A stretch of DNA of 64,000 nt from Nissolia schottii (taxonomy: Eukaryota > Streptophyta > Magnoliopsida > Fabales > Fabaceae). The translations under genes were made by a program, and so were the position numbers. Where the stretch lies: assembly GCA_003254905.1 (NCBI GenBank), contig QANU01098817.1, forward strand, positions 38,690 through 102,689, read 5' to 3'. Of the stretch, positions 46,201-58,496 are shown one piece after another (the stretch's first letter is position 1; each line of letters opens with the position of its first letter). The notes under the pieces are model-generated. The model saw nothing but the letters and a program-made list of their open reading frames with translations, ran no database searches and was not told the DNA's origin.

Positions 46201-49200
46201 TCATCAAGGCCACTCTTCCCTTTAAAATCTCTTTTCTTAGAGTAGTATGGGTAATTTTGTCCAAACAAAGTTTTCCTGGTTGGCTACTGCTATGACTTCT
46301 CCCCTCAATTCTTACCGTGTACCCTGCTTTGTATTGTGATATCTTCGGATTATAGTGGCTTGGAACATCAACAACAACAATTAATCCTTATTCCACTAAA
46401 TGGGGTCAGCTACATGAATTAGACTATGCCATAGTGTTATGTCATAAATCAAATTAATATTCAAACCATCTTCTAAATCATTTTTGTTTATAGTTTCATC
46501 ACCTATAGTTTTTTTAGGTCTACCTTTGCCCTCAATCTGATCTGGTCTCCGAACTAAAGTTTCTACTAGCCTTTACACATGCCAAATCCACCTAAGACAA
46601 GATTCTATCTTCTTTTCACAATAGGCGCTATGCTTTCTTCCTAATGTATTCATTCCTAATAATATCTTGTCTAGTGTGGCCACTCATCCAACGCAACATC
46701 CTCATATTTTCAACAGAGTTTATTTTCTTGTTGGCTTTTTACTGTCCACCATTCTGTCCCATACAACATTGTTGGTCGGCTGTGGAACATCATCAATATC
46801 AATTTCATTTATAGAGGGTCTTTTCCTCTTTATAGCATGGCACAGAAACCACTGTGAAAACAGGAAAAACATCAACTTATTTCTTTCACCATTCTCTCCC
46901 TCTTTTTTTTGGGGGGGGGGGTTGGATACCTGATAGTTGTTGGACAGTATAACTGTTGCAGTTATTGTTAGTGGAGTTTCGTTCTTAGTTGGTGAGATTT
47001 CTACATTGCAGAAGAGTTTTTATTTTTTGTTCAATGTTGACAACATGACTTTCAGAGTTTATTTCTTTTGGTCATTCATCTCCCCGCTAAAACGCCAATG
47101 CGTTTGTTACGGTCATGATTTGGATAAAAAATAGCTTTCATATTGCAAATGTATAGTTGTAGGAAATCAATAGAAACTTTTCTGATTTGCAGCTGATTTA
47201 GATCTTGTTTGTAATGCAGTGGTTCTCACTGAAGCGGCAGCATGCTATAATAGTTATGGCAGACAGTCTCTATTTTACAAAATTCAAGCATCACTGCAGG
47301 GTACATGTTACCATGAATCACTTGTGCTTTTGCGTTTGCCAACTAGATGATTGTTAGATCCATTCTTTATTATTCCCATCATCGTAGTTAAGAATGTTAA
47401 TGTAGGTAAACAAACTTATTAGTTAATGAAGTAAGAGGTGTAGGGTATTTCTGATCTACTCTAGAAGCTAAATTTCAACTTTCTAAAAAATCACCTTTAG
47501 TTAACATGTTAAAGCAAGATATAGCAAGTTGTAACCATCACACACACTTGTCACATGTAAGTTTGATTGAATGTTTTAAAGATTGAATTTGACAGTTTTC
47601 CTGGACCTTAATTCTTAGTAGCTTGCTAATATCTCATATCTAGCAATAGTATAGATTTGAGGTTCTTTGTTCTTTTGGTTGTTTTTCTGTTGCTTATATC
47701 TGATATTTTATCCTCACATATTTAGTTTGCCTTTTTCTTTTGCTATTAAGAAATAGATATATTAAATGTGTGACAGATAGTAATTTATTTTTTTTCTTGG
47801 TTCATCACATACTGTACCTGCTGCGGCTTGCATGAATTTTTACACATTTCAAAATGCAAATGAGCATATTCTGATAATATATGACTTACAGTTGATTTTA
47901 CTCTTATTTTTGCTTAGCAAGCAAGTCATAGAACCATACTTGTCAGAAAAAAGTCACTGAAGCGTCAGTCAATAATTTTTAATTATTTCTTTCATTCTTT
48001 CCTGACTTATTTGTCTCTACTTTTTACGGTTAATGCTATGCTTACAAGTTGTCACTTGTTGGGAAGAATGGGATCAGTACTGACCAGATTCTACTGTTCA
48101 TGTTTTAACTTTCCAGCCAAATATGGAGGGAGGGCGCAACTGCTATGCTGATGAGCATTACTTGCCAACCATTTTTAATGTCAGTGCATCAATCTGTTCT
48201 CATTTAATTTAATTTGCAATAGAAGTCATCTCTCTTTATTCCAGCTGACTTGTATGGTGTATGTTTTAGATGCTTGATCCAGGTGGAATTGCAAATTGGT
48301 CAGTAACATATGTTGATTGGTCTGAAAGAAAATGGCATCCAAGGTCTTACAGAGCTCGGGATATTAGTCATCAACTCATGAGAAAAATAGCAGTATGTAG
48401 CAAAATTTATTCTCTTTCCCTTCAGATGTTTTTATGCTCTTCATGTTGAATCATCAAAGTACTTGTTTTCTTCTTGTTGTCCATGAGAGGTGAGGTGTTC
48501 AAGTTCTATGAATATACTCTATACTTCAAGTCTAGTTATGCCAGTGTCAGAACTTTGGAACTTATATTCAGTTAGTGAGGTTCATGTATCATAGACTACA
48601 TAGCAAATAGCCTAAACTCATAATTGTAGTCTTGTAAATAGGAGTAGTAATTAAGACATCGATAATATATGATGTGTATATAGATCCCCTCAATGCTGAA
48701 AAAAAATCAATCAGTAATATTCAGTGAGTCAAACCTTCTATCTCTTCCTTTTCAAGTTGGTGCCAGCGTGTGTTTCAATCCTGCTCTTTTTCACTCATAG
48801 TTAGTGTGCCAACTGCCAAGTGATAAGATAGCTGAGTGTCCTGCCGGCTGTCACCATCTCTACCTTGCGTCCTACCTACAACCCTTCTGTTATTGTGAGG
48901 GGCTTCTCTTTTTTCTGGAAACAATTTTTTCTTCTGGCAACTTCTCTGCCACACATGCAGCCGTACAACCATTAGAATCACAATTGCCACCTCCACATCA
49001 GCCGGAATCCAAAAAGTCCACAGTGCAACTAGAATTTCATTAGTTTTGGTGGTGGGAGCAGAGTGATGGGGGTGATAGGTTGTAGACTTGAGTATTTGGG
49101 TGTATTGGGATTATGGTTTAGCATTACGTTGTTATTCTATGCAATCTCCATTGATCCAAGTCAGCTTCCTCTCTGTTTCCCTTATGTCCATTTTTTTCCT

Positions 49201-49591
49201 TCCCAATCTTTGTTTCCTACTTACCTCCTTGTCTTTTCCTTGTTACTTTACAAGGTTCCAAACATAGCATTTATCTTCAATTATACTTAATGGCATGATT
49301 TCATTCCCTGCAGTACATTGATGAAAGTCCGCATTATACAAGTGATGAGAAGGTATAAATCTCGTTCCTCTAAATTGGGTTCAGAAGTCCATGTTGTGTT
49401 ATATTGCTTCTGTATCTATTGAATAGATGCATCATAATCGGTTTTCATTTTCATATGCCTTGCAGAGGGTGGTGATTACGCCTTGCATATTGAACGGTTC
49501 GAAACGATCGTGTTATCTATTTGCCCGGAAGTTTTTGCCGGAAACTCTGGATAAATTGATGCGGCTTTTTGCTAATACCACAATATTCTAA
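43240..49591 (+). CDS. GT14 (core-2/I-branching type) glycosyltransferase, BC10-like
   Basis: Type II Golgi membrane protein of CAZy family GT14, DUF266-like plant group. Rice BC10 of this group affects cell-wall cellulose and arabinogalactan proteins; the acceptor here is unknown. Ten coding exons: 43240-43644, 44765-44863, 45611-45711, 45794-45865, 46036-46126, 47220-47300, 48117-48179, 48270-48392, 49314-49352, 49466-49591, all GT-AG and in phase, 399 aa. Residues 31-49 form a single membrane anchor after a basic N-terminus. The lumenal domain shows IAFLFLTPGSLPFEKLW, YVHASREKPVH, ISMVEAERRLLANAL, FVLLSESCIPV, KRQHAIIVMADSLY, CYADEHYLPT and CYLFARKFLPETLD. TAA is at 49589-49591. The start is fixed by the preceding in-frame stop. 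It is the only host gene on the plus strand here. Confidence 0.95.
45310..45513 (+). mobile_element. RTE-type LINE 3' end in GT14 intron 2
   Basis: The plus strand carries degenerate traces of the conserved C-terminus of plant RTE elements (a Lys-Thr segment after a damaged Arg-Pro block, then a Leu/Ile-His-Val-Ala-Asp-Pro-like block). It ends in (TTG)n at about 45501-45513, the trinucleotide tail typical of the RTE clade. Very short and inactive. Confidence 0.55.
46365..46700 (-). mobile_element. RTE-type LINE 3' end in GT14 intron 5
   Basis: On the minus strand it reads traces of a Leu-Arg-Trp-x-x-His-Val motif, then GKGRPKKT, then IHVADP with a stop, followed by GGAATAAGG and a (TTG)n tail (CAACAACAACAA on the plus strand at 46369-46380). 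It is the opposite orientation to the host gene and to the copy in intron 2. Confidence 0.65.
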
Positions 49592-50454
49592 AGAATTTAT
49601 GCCTCATTGTCATTCTTTGGTGAATCAACACCATGTGATCCCCAGTGTCACCACGGTCCTTCCACTTATGATTTTCTTATGATAAGTGCATTAAGGCAGC
49701 TGGATAAAATGCTTAGGAAGACAAGCTGATTCAGTCGGAAAAAGAATTGCTTAGCTGGACGAAACTGCTTGAGCTTGTCTACTTGGATGATTTGTTGTTA
49801 TTTTAGTCTTCTTTTATTTAATTTTTTTTTTTATAAATATTTTGAACAGATTTTTCTGAAAGGAGAAATTTTGGAATCCTCGATAGAGACTAGAGACGGA
49901 GGGGTTTGGGTTTTGATTTTGACTCTGGACGCTAACCTGCTACTTATTTCTGTTATTGCTTTGGAAATTTTCTGCCTCCAGCGTTGAAAATTATACTTGG
50001 TGAATGGTATGTCGGAATATTTTGTTTTATATTTAAATTTTTACTCAATTTTGTTTTGAGCATTTTTTATTTAATTATTCTTTATACCTACAAGTGTGCG
50101 GAATTCATTCGTCTGTCTTATTGGCAGAAATGTAGGCGATTGCTGTGGTGCACAACTTACAAGAGGCATGGTGCCACTTGTGAAAATTTGTGTTCATATT
50201 GCTCTCATCAAAGTTTGGCACACCATATATTCCGTCATCTAATGGTCAAAGATTTAATGGACTATTAATGCACCAATTTTAATTTGATCGCTGCTTCGAA
50301 AAAGATAAATTATTTGATCACATTATACATTATTTTTCACCCTCATCCTTCAACCGACCACCATCAAACGCCAACTCCCACAACTTAACCACTCCCCTGC
50401 TTCCTATTCTGATCACTTCAACCTTGATCCTACGGTGCTGGCAGGTTTTATATG
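49592..50454. other. GT14 3' flank
   Basis: 3'UTR and downstream spacer. Short open frames (49769-50268) show no known domain. Confidence 0.4.
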
Positions 50455-51544
50455 TGTAACGTCCTCTTAATTTTAATATTACGTGAAGTCACAAACAGAC
50501 ATTTATTAAATGTTGTTTATGGGCGGAGGAAGCTTTCGAAAATACATTGCGAAAATTGTAATATATTTTAGTAAAATATCTTTTGAAAATTGTCGTAGGC
50601 TATAGCGGATAGAATAATGAATACACGCGTGTTGTAAATAATTAAATAATTAAATAATTGTCAATAATAATAATACTCAAACGAATACAATTGAAGAAAT
50701 AATCCATGGCATCAAATTGAATCCAAAACTGTAAATAATCCTTAACGCAATTCGCTTTCCAACATTTCCTAGACTAAATCTGGAGACGACATGAAAATAA
50801 CGTAGGAGTGAGAATAATTTTTCAGTAGGACTTTCTAGTGTCATTGTAAACGTTTCAGTCACCCAATTTATTTGTAAAATCATGTCATGCTGCATATAAG
50901 TTCAATTACAAGGTGTTTGCAAAGTTTAAGAGTAGGTTTATTTTAACAACTACCTTATATCTTAACAATTGATACACATAAAATGTGCAATGCAGAATGA
51001 TATGAATGCACTTTGATTCTTTATACTTTGACTTAGTGCGCACTTGGATTCCTCCTACTCATAGTTGGAACTTGTGGATCAATGACTCAAGCCCTACAAC
51101 CTATGCTTTGATGATAACACAACAAACTTGTAAAAAGGATTTGGAAATCAAGAGCAACACGTTTAACATATCAACAAATGACCTTCCTAGTAAGAACAGG
51201 ATCTAAACGGAAATGTCAACATGTCAAAACCACAAAGGTTTATTAGAATAGAACACTTGGCAGAGCTATGATCTCCATAAGACATGTTATTGCCTTTGAC
51301 ATTGTATTGTTCTAAAGGTGTTGGAGCATACAATATCACCCGCTTTAGTGATGGCAATAACATAATTAAAAAGTTCTTTTTATAGATAAAAATATCAAAG
51401 TACTTGGACTGATGGAATCGTTTTGATTCATCATGAACATCTTCTAATTCTAAGATTTTCTTTTTCTTTTTCAAAACGATAATTTCTATGTTATTCGAGA
51501 AGACTGTTCATGAGGCGATCTAAAAATTTTATGACATTTTTCTT
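50455..51544. other. possible LTR fragment and repeat debris
   Basis: Begins TGTAACGTCC at 50455, the motif of chromovirus-type gypsy LTR starts, but no matching end was found. The remainder (50900-51540) looks like repeat-derived sequence (GCTTTGATGATAACAC at about 51103) with no coding evidence. Confidence 0.3.
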
Positions 51545-52392
51545 TTAAAAATAAACAGGATTGTGTGCCAGAGCCAGGATGAGAAGGTTATTAGGGGAAT
51601 GATTCGGGTTGGTGGTGGTGGTGGGGTTAGGGAGCAAGGGTGGAAGGTTGGTTCTGTTGAAGGTTCTTGGTTGAGTTGTGGTGGTAGGGTTCCATGAATG
51701 GTTGCAAGAGTTGTAGGCTGGAATGGTTGGCTTATGGGTTGGATGGTTTCGTTCTTCATACATGAGAGCCAAGGCCACAACATTTAGCAAGGTATCAGGA
51801 CCTCGAGCTAGTACATCTAATCAAATATCATTTCTAAGACCACTAATGAAGCATTCCATAAGTGCATAAGGACTAACCCCAAATATTCTATTTTCAAGAT
51901 ACATAAATTGAGTGTAGGAATCATTCACGACACCTTTCTGAATTAGCTTAAACAAGTTACCCCAAGTGTAATCAAACGGTTATGGCCCAAATTCGATCTC
52001 TGTTGCATGCTTGAGTTCCTACCAGTAGTGAAAGGGATGGGAACGTTGCGTCATCTGAAACCATGGAATGGCATCCTTCTTCATGTGCACTTAGGCGATT
52101 GTGATCCTGTCTACATCTAAGGTCTCGTAGTAGTCGAAAAATTGATTTGCTTTGAAAATCCATTTAAGCACACCTGACCCATCAAATTTTGGAAACTCCA
52201 ACTTAATAGACCTTGTAGTGAATGGTTGGTGGCCATTATGATGTGGATTTGTTGTTGAGATCGAGCCACCATGGTGGTGTGGAGGAGGATTGGACTTGAA
52301 GGCTTCTAAAAATTGTTGGAAGATTGATCTTGCTTCTCCAATAACTCCATGATCGTCTTGGTATAAGCCTTCTCCGCATTGTTGGGTGCCAT
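51545..52392 (-). pseudogene. Ty3/gypsy gag pseudogene
   Basis: The minus strand starts at the ATG at 52392, 21 bases after the LTR edge. Gag-like blocks appear in shifting frames: LEFPKFDGSGVLKWIFKANQ (about 52205-52146), a W-F-Q segment, then a block like FGP...LFKL and LMECFISGLRNDI (about 51990-51810), and a Pro/Thr/Asn-rich tail (51790-51545). At least three frameshifts or stops. Nothing of pol follows, so the element is 3'-truncated. Confidence 0.8.
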
Positions 52393-52412
52393 GGTGTGAT
52401 GATAGCACCAAT

Positions 52413-53020
52413 TGTAACAGTGAAGAAGAGAGAATTACATAAAATATGGCTCAACTAAGATTAATATCGGAATTATCACAGAACATAATTCAAGAAATCT
52501 TTATAACTATTCTCAATGGAACAATAAAGCTCAAAATTAAAATAGAGATTCACAACGAGGACTCTCCTTAGACCGATCACTTGAATTCCTTGGCCTCCCT
52601 TGCAAGCTCACCAGCAAAGGATAAAAGACTAAGAAAACAAGTACACTTAGTGTGGTCCTTGAGCTAAACTCTATAAGTACTACCTACATCATTCAGAGAG
52701 GAATCACCATTAGAGAAGAGTGATAAGCTAGAAGTTCGTTCAGATAAAAAGGATAAAAACTTACTTCACTCATGCCTTTCCCATTGAGTAGCCATTGAGC
52801 TTTAAAGGAAGCTTACAAATCCCCTGGCTCCTTCTAGATCCCTGATCAATCAAATCATGTGCCACCTGGCTTCCTGACCTAACTAACTCTTCTTGATTGT
52901 GCTCATGCTGAACTGCTTTGTGGTTGTCCAGCTCAATTCCATTTGTGCCCTTGTTCATCTCTTGAGAAGTCCCTTGTTTGTCCTTGTTGCTTGTTACATT
53001 AAGTGTATCCAAAAACTTCA
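52413..53020 (-). mobile_element. 5' LTR of the truncated Ty3/gypsy element
   Basis: On the minus strand it runs TGAAGTTTTTGG ... CACTGTTACA, followed by ATTGGTGCTATCATC, a primer-binding-like sequence, and then the gag ATG. About 608 bp. The TG start is chosen from the terminal dinucleotide rule and could be slightly off; with the other LTR missing it cannot be confirmed. Confidence 0.6.
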
Positions 53021-53319
53021 TATATATATATTGGAACTAAATAGACTTTATATTGTCAAAATTAAATAAAAGACCTATTGTTTTTTTTATAAGGAATAAA
53101 TAATTTATGTAGGTTTTCACGCTGATATTTGTTTCATAAAAAGGATCATCAAATTTTGTTTTCTTCAAAAAATTATATTTTAAGAACAAAAAAAAAATGA
53201 CAATCATATTATTGAAAATTATTTACACAATTTTAACTTTTATTATCTTCTGACCCAAAAATAATAATTTATTAACAAGGTAAATAGTATGCCCCTCTTT
53301 CAAAATTTTGACGTTTGTT
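53021..53319. other. AT-rich spacer
   Basis: No gene or repeat recognised between the gypsy LTR and the duplicated block. It includes a short (AT)n tract at about 53020-53031. Confidence 0.5.
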
Positions 53320-53730
53320 GTAAGATATGTTTACTTATTTTAGGGAATGAGTATTTAAGAATGTTTTATTTTCGCGTTTGTTTCAAGGTATAAAAATTTA
53401 TTTTTGGGAACAAATCATTCCCAAGAAAATAATATACCCAAGTTTTTATGCATTTTTATTCCCATTTCAAAAGTTGTTAATGTTTTATTCTCATGTCATG
53501 GGAATGAGAATATTATACGTAAAATACTAATTTATCCTTAATTTTATTTTAAAAAATAAAATAATAATAATAAAATTAAATTTGTTAAGGATAATTTGAT
53601 AATCATCAGGCAAGTTGTTGTTGAGATGTATTTTCCATGGTTGCTAAGATCTTCCCTACTCACCGTCATTCAAATATCTATCATGCACCCTCAATTTTAG
53701 AAAAGAGAGAAGAAAGTGAGATTGCGTTTT

Positions 53731-53743
53731 GGCTCTGATACCA
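53731..53743 (-). promoter_or_regulatory. tRNA-Met primer-binding site of the EPRV (first copy)
   Basis: TGGTATCAGAGCC on the minus strand, complementary to the 3' end of initiator tRNA-Met, the primer used by caulimovirids for minus-strand DNA synthesis. The second copy is at 56320-56332. Upstream, on the same strand, a TATAAATTGGG at about 54129-54119 could be the transcript promoter. Confidence 0.75.
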
Positions 53744-54378
53744 AGCGTATCGGGAGCCTAGCTACCGTAAGACACAACCATTACTTTAAGCAAGGCGAGA
53801 CATTTTCGGCACCCATAGCCTACTTTTTCGAGCCACAACTTACTCATAATGGTCATCCCTTACAATAGATAGGACCGGAGGGCAAGGATCTTTATCCGGC
53901 ATCTTTCTGATGTACAGGTTCCTCTTAGAGAGGCAAGTACAGAGCATACTTCAAGCCTAGATACTCACTTATCTTCTCTTCTTCAGATACTAATAGAGCA
54001 TGGGTTGATATAGGAACTCAAGTTTTCAGGAAGAGAGAGAGACTTTAGAAAGCCATAGGTTTGTAAAACAGAAGATATTATTTCCTTCTGATTTTTCGAT
54101 ATCTTACAACAAGCTGGAAGTCCCAATTTATAGAAGACTCCCTGAACTAAAAGACAAACAAAGAGATAAGCAAGAAATCTTAACTTTCATCCTGAGCCAT
54201 ACACGTTTTTGACAGGATAAGGTCGGTCTTGCTTTTCCTACTTTTACAGACTCGATGTGACGACTCACCATTATTAAAGCAACTTTACTTTTGTACAGAC
54301 TCGACTTTATTAAAGTTGCTGCTACAGTTAATGTGATCTATTGTCGTCTACGGACTGGGAGAGCGATTGTTGACCCAG

Positions 54379-55637
54379 TCAGAGTACTCGTCGGCTTCCT
54401 TGTGGTTGTTTTATGTTGAAGCCGTTTATATCATGGAGATGGGTTATGAATTCTTCCTTATAGAAGGGTGGAGTAGCATCCTTCATGAACAGACTATAGA
54501 AGTATGTCCCATAGATTCTGGCATGGTTTTGGGTCCATAGCATCTTTGTCTGTGGATGTTGGAAATATGGCCTGTGGAGGACATATAAGGATACCAAATC
54601 TTTGGTTTGTTCATCGTCCATCTTCCATACATTAAGTCTCCCCAGTTCTTGTTCTATGTCTTTTTTCCAGAGCTCAATGGGCTGATACCATTCAAGTGTT
54701 TTCCATAGAAGGCTTTCCCGATTTGCCTCATCTTCTAAAAACATTTTCATGGAGAAAGTGGGAAACACTACAGGATAGGTGTATATCATGGTGACACACC
54801 ATAGGAACCATCTGTCTGATTCGAGAAACGGTTTTCCTATCATGATGGCAAAAATGTTGAGATAAGGTGCCATGGGATTGAACCAGTGCTGGTTAGGCTG
54901 GATGTCCTTTTTTCTGAGAGAGATGGCTAGGTACCTGAACATTTGGGTGATGGCGAACTCTTTCAGGTAAGTTGGAGTGAGTGGGAGGTTGGTATTGAGG
55001 TTAGGAGGGAAAATGGTGTTGGCTGTGTTTAGGTTTGACTTTGAAACAGGGGGATTTGAGCTGGAAGCTCCAGTATTCATCATTATAAGAGGGTAAGAAT
55101 GGGAGGAGGAGTAAATGTTGATTTGTTTGGCTGGTCTAGACAGGAAATTTGGGATAAGATTCTTGGTTCCCTTAATATGTTCCACAGTGAAATCATATCT
55201 TGAAAACCATTCTTTTAGCCTGAGGATTTGAGAATTTGGAGGCACTTGGTTCTTGAATTCTAAGATTCTTAGAAATGATGAGTTATCAAGTTGGACTTCA
55301 AAATGATGTCCACGTAGGTGGAAATCAAATTTTTGGATTCCATACTTGACTGCAAGAGTCTCCTTGAAGGTGGTGTAGTAATGGTGTTCTGCTGGTTTGA
55401 ACTGTCCACTGGCATGGCTGCAGTAGAATTTTTGTTTGTCAACTTCTTCTAACAGAACAGCCCCCAGTGATAGTCACTTGCATCAGTCTGAAGGATTTGT
55501 TTTCTTTCTCCGGGAATCTTCAGGGCTGGCAGGTTCTGTGCAGCCTGTTTTAAGGCTTTGACAGCTTCTGTTTGTTCTGGTCCCCAAGGTGGAGGATTTT
55601 TCTTTAGAAGTTTGGATAGTCTTTGATATGAACCCAA
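54379..55637 (-). pseudogene. EPRV RNase H and C-terminal region (first block copy)
   Basis: Reverse-transcriptase-linked RNase H: segment with LQTDASDYHWG at about 55503-55471, a frameshift/stop region, then EHIKGTKNLIPNFLSRP at about 55180-55130 (the end of the domain), followed by about 240 residues of unassigned C-terminal sequence ending at 54379. It duplicates 56968-58226. Confidence 0.75.
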
Positions 55638-55907
55638 CCATCAAGTCAATTGACCAAGTCCAAGTAAATGGGGGCCCAATGACAAGGGGAAAGATGAGAA
55701 AAATACGAGAAATAGTTAATAAAGAAATATTGGCTCTAAATAATCAATGGCAATCTGAAAATACAAGCCCAAAAAAAGTAATGATCATCCAAGCCCAAAA
55801 CCAATAATGTTGTCATTGGACTTTGAGCAGCCTGTGATAATTGGGTCATAACTTGGGCTGTAGTAATCCAATTAAGATGAAACCGGTGCCATTTGAAAGT
55901 TAAGACA
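55624..55907 (+). mobile_element. left part of gypsy solo LTR (first block copy, cut at the N)
   Basis: Same as 58213-58496. It ends abruptly at the N, as expected for a contig end. Confidence 0.85.
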
Positions 55908-55908
55908 N
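55908..55908. other. single N at the block junction
   Basis: The only ambiguous base outside the large gap. It lies exactly where the first block copy stops and the second starts. Confidence 1.
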
Positions 55909-58496
55909 GTAAGATATGTTTACTTATTTTAGGGAATGAGTATTTAAGAATGTTTTATTTTCGCGTTTGTTTCAAGGTATAAAAATTTATTTTTGGGAAC
56001 AAATCATTCCCAAGAAAATAATATACCCAAGTTTTTATGCATTTTTATTCCCATTTCAAAAGTTGTTAATGTTTTATTCTCATGTCATGGGAATGAGAAT
56101 ATTATACGTAAAATACTAATTTATCCTTAATTTTATTTTAAAAAATAAAATAATAATAATAAAATTAAATTTGTTAAGGATAATTTGATAATCATCAGGC
56201 AAGTTGTTGTTGAGATGTATTTTCCATGGTTGCTAAGATCTTCCCTACTCACCGTCATTCAAATATCTATCATGCACCCTCAATTTTAGAAAAGAGAGAA
56301 GAAAGTGAGATTGCGTTTTGGCTCTGATACCAAGCGTATCGGGAGCCTAGCTACCGTAAGACACAACCATTACTTTAAGCAAGGCGAGACATTTTCGGCA
56401 CCCATAGCCTACTTTTTCGAGCCACAACTTACTCATAATGGTCATCCCTTACAATAGATAGGACCGGAGGGCAAGGATCTTTATCCGGCATCTTTCTGAT
56501 GTACAGGTTCCTCTTAGAGAGGCAAGTACAGAGCATACTTCAAGCCTAGATACTCACTTATCTTCTCTTCTTCAGATACTAATAGAGCATGGGTTGATAT
56601 AGGAACTCAAGTTTTCAGGAAGAGAGAGAGACTTTAGAAAGCCATAGGTTTGTAAAACAGAAGATATTATTTCCTTCTGATTTTTCGATATCTTACAACA
56701 AGCTGGAAGTCCCAATTTATAGAAGACTCCCTGAACTAAAAGACAAACAAAGAGATAAGCAAGAAATCTTAACTTTCATCCTGAGCCATACACGTTTTTG
56801 ACAGGATAAGGTCGGTCTTGCTTTTCCTACTTTTACAGACTCGATGTGACGACTCACCATTATTAAAGCAACTTTACTTTTGTACAGACTCGACTTTATT
56901 AAAGTTGCTGCTACAGTTAATGTGATCTATTGTCGTCTACGGACTGGGAGAGCGATTGTTGACCCAGTCAGAGTACTCGTCGGCTTCCTTGTGGTTGTTT
57001 TATGTTGAAGCCGTTTATATCATGGAGATGGGTTATGAATTCTTCCTTATAGAAGGGTGGAGTAGCATCCTTCATGAACAGACTATAGAAGTATGTCCCA
57101 TAGATTCTGGCATGGTTTTGGGTCCATAGCATCTTTGTCTGTGGATGTTGGAAATATGGCCTGTGGAGGACATATAAGGATACCAAATCTTTGGTTTGTT
57201 CATCGTCCATCTTCCATACATTAAGTCTCCCCAGTTCTTGTTCTATGTCTTTTTTCCAGAGCTCAATGGGCTGATACCATTCAAGTGTTTTCCATAGAAG
57301 GCTTTCCCGATTTGCCTCATCTTCTAAAAACATTTTCATGGAGAAAGTGGGAAACACTACAGGATAGGTGTATATCATGGTGACACACCATAGGAACCAT
57401 CTGTCTGATTCGAGAAACGGTTTTCCTATCATGATGGCAAAAATGTTGAGATAAGGTGCCATGGGATTGAACCAGTGCTGGTTAGGCTGGATGTCCTTTT
57501 TTCTGAGAGAGATGGCTAGGTACCTGAACATTTGGGTGATGGCGAACTCTTTCAGGTAAGTTGGAGTGAGTGGGAGGTTGGTATTGAGGTTAGGAGGGAA
57601 AATGGTGTTGGCTGTGTTTAGGTTTGACTTTGAAACAGGGGGATTTGAGCTGGAAGCTCCAGTATTCATCATTATAAGAGGGTAAGAATGGGAGGAGGAG
57701 TAAATGTTGATTTGTTTGGCTGGTCTAGACAGGAAATTTGGGATAAGATTCTTGGTTCCCTTAATATGTTCCACAGTGAAATCATATCTTGAAAACCATT
57801 CTTTTAGCCTGAGGATTTGAGAATTTGGAGGCACTTGGTTCTTGAATTCTAAGATTCTTAGAAATGATGAGTTATCAAGTTGGACTTCAAAATGATGTCC
57901 ACGTAGGTGGAAATCAAATTTTTGGATTCCATACTTGACTGCAAGAGTCTCCTTGAAGGTGGTGTAGTAATGGTGTTCTGCTGGTTTGAACTGTCCACTG
58001 GCATGGCTGCAGTAGAATTTTTGTTTGTCAACTTCTTCTAACAGAACAGCCCCCAGTGATAGTCACTTGCATCAGTCTGAAGGATTTGTTTTCTTTCTCC
58101 GGGAATCTTCAGGGCTGGCAGGTTCTGTGCAGCCTGTTTTAAGGCTTTGACAGCTTCTGTTTGTTCTGGTCCCCAAGGTGGAGGATTTTTCTTTAGAAGT
58201 TTGGATAGTCTTTGATATGAACCCAACCATCAAGTCAATTGACCAAGTCCAAGTAAATGGGGGCCCAATGACAAGGGGAAAGATGAGAAAAATACGAGAA
58301 ATAGTTAATAAAGAAATATTGGCTCTAAATAATCAATGGCAATCTGAAAATACAAGCCCAAAAAAAGTAATGATCATCCAAGCCCAAAACCAATAATGTT
58401 GTCATTGGACTTTGAGCAGCCTGTGATAATTGGGTCATAACTTGGGCTGTAGTAATCCAATTAAGATGAAACCGGTGCCATTTGAAAGTTAAGACA
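55909..58496. repeat. second copy of the 2588-bp block
   Basis: Same content as the first copy: AT-rich left part, pararetroviral intergenic region and primer-binding site, RNase H part, and the left part of the gypsy solo LTR. This copy continues without a break into 58497 onward, so it is the one joined to the rest of the viral insertion. Confidence 0.95.
56968..58212 (-). pseudogene. EPRV RNase H and C-terminal region (second block copy)
   Basis: Continues the viral polyprotein from the reverse transcriptase across the inserted LTR: the reading resumes directly on the left side of the LTR target duplication. It carries the RNase H Asp in TDASD at about 58082-58068 and the domain end near 57740. 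A stop just after WGLFC (58038) breaks it. The C-terminal region to 56968 is open (288 aa from its first ATG). Confidence 0.78.

Larger units (their letters stand above)
53320..55907. repeat. first copy of a 2588-bp block (probable unmerged contig overlap)
   Basis: I found no difference from 55909-58496 in the stretches compared, including introduced stops, at a constant offset of 2589. The two copies abut with only one N (55908) between them. See the finding on assembly. Confidence 0.95.

Noticed and set aside
55589..55807. 72-aa open frame, repeated at 58178-58396
   Set aside because: Starts in viral sequence and runs into the solo LTR; it is the retrotransposon polyprotein tail, not a gene.
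53320..58496. True tandem duplication of an endogenous virus segment
   Set aside because: No differences seen in the compared stretches, and a lone N exactly at the junction, point to an assembly overlap.
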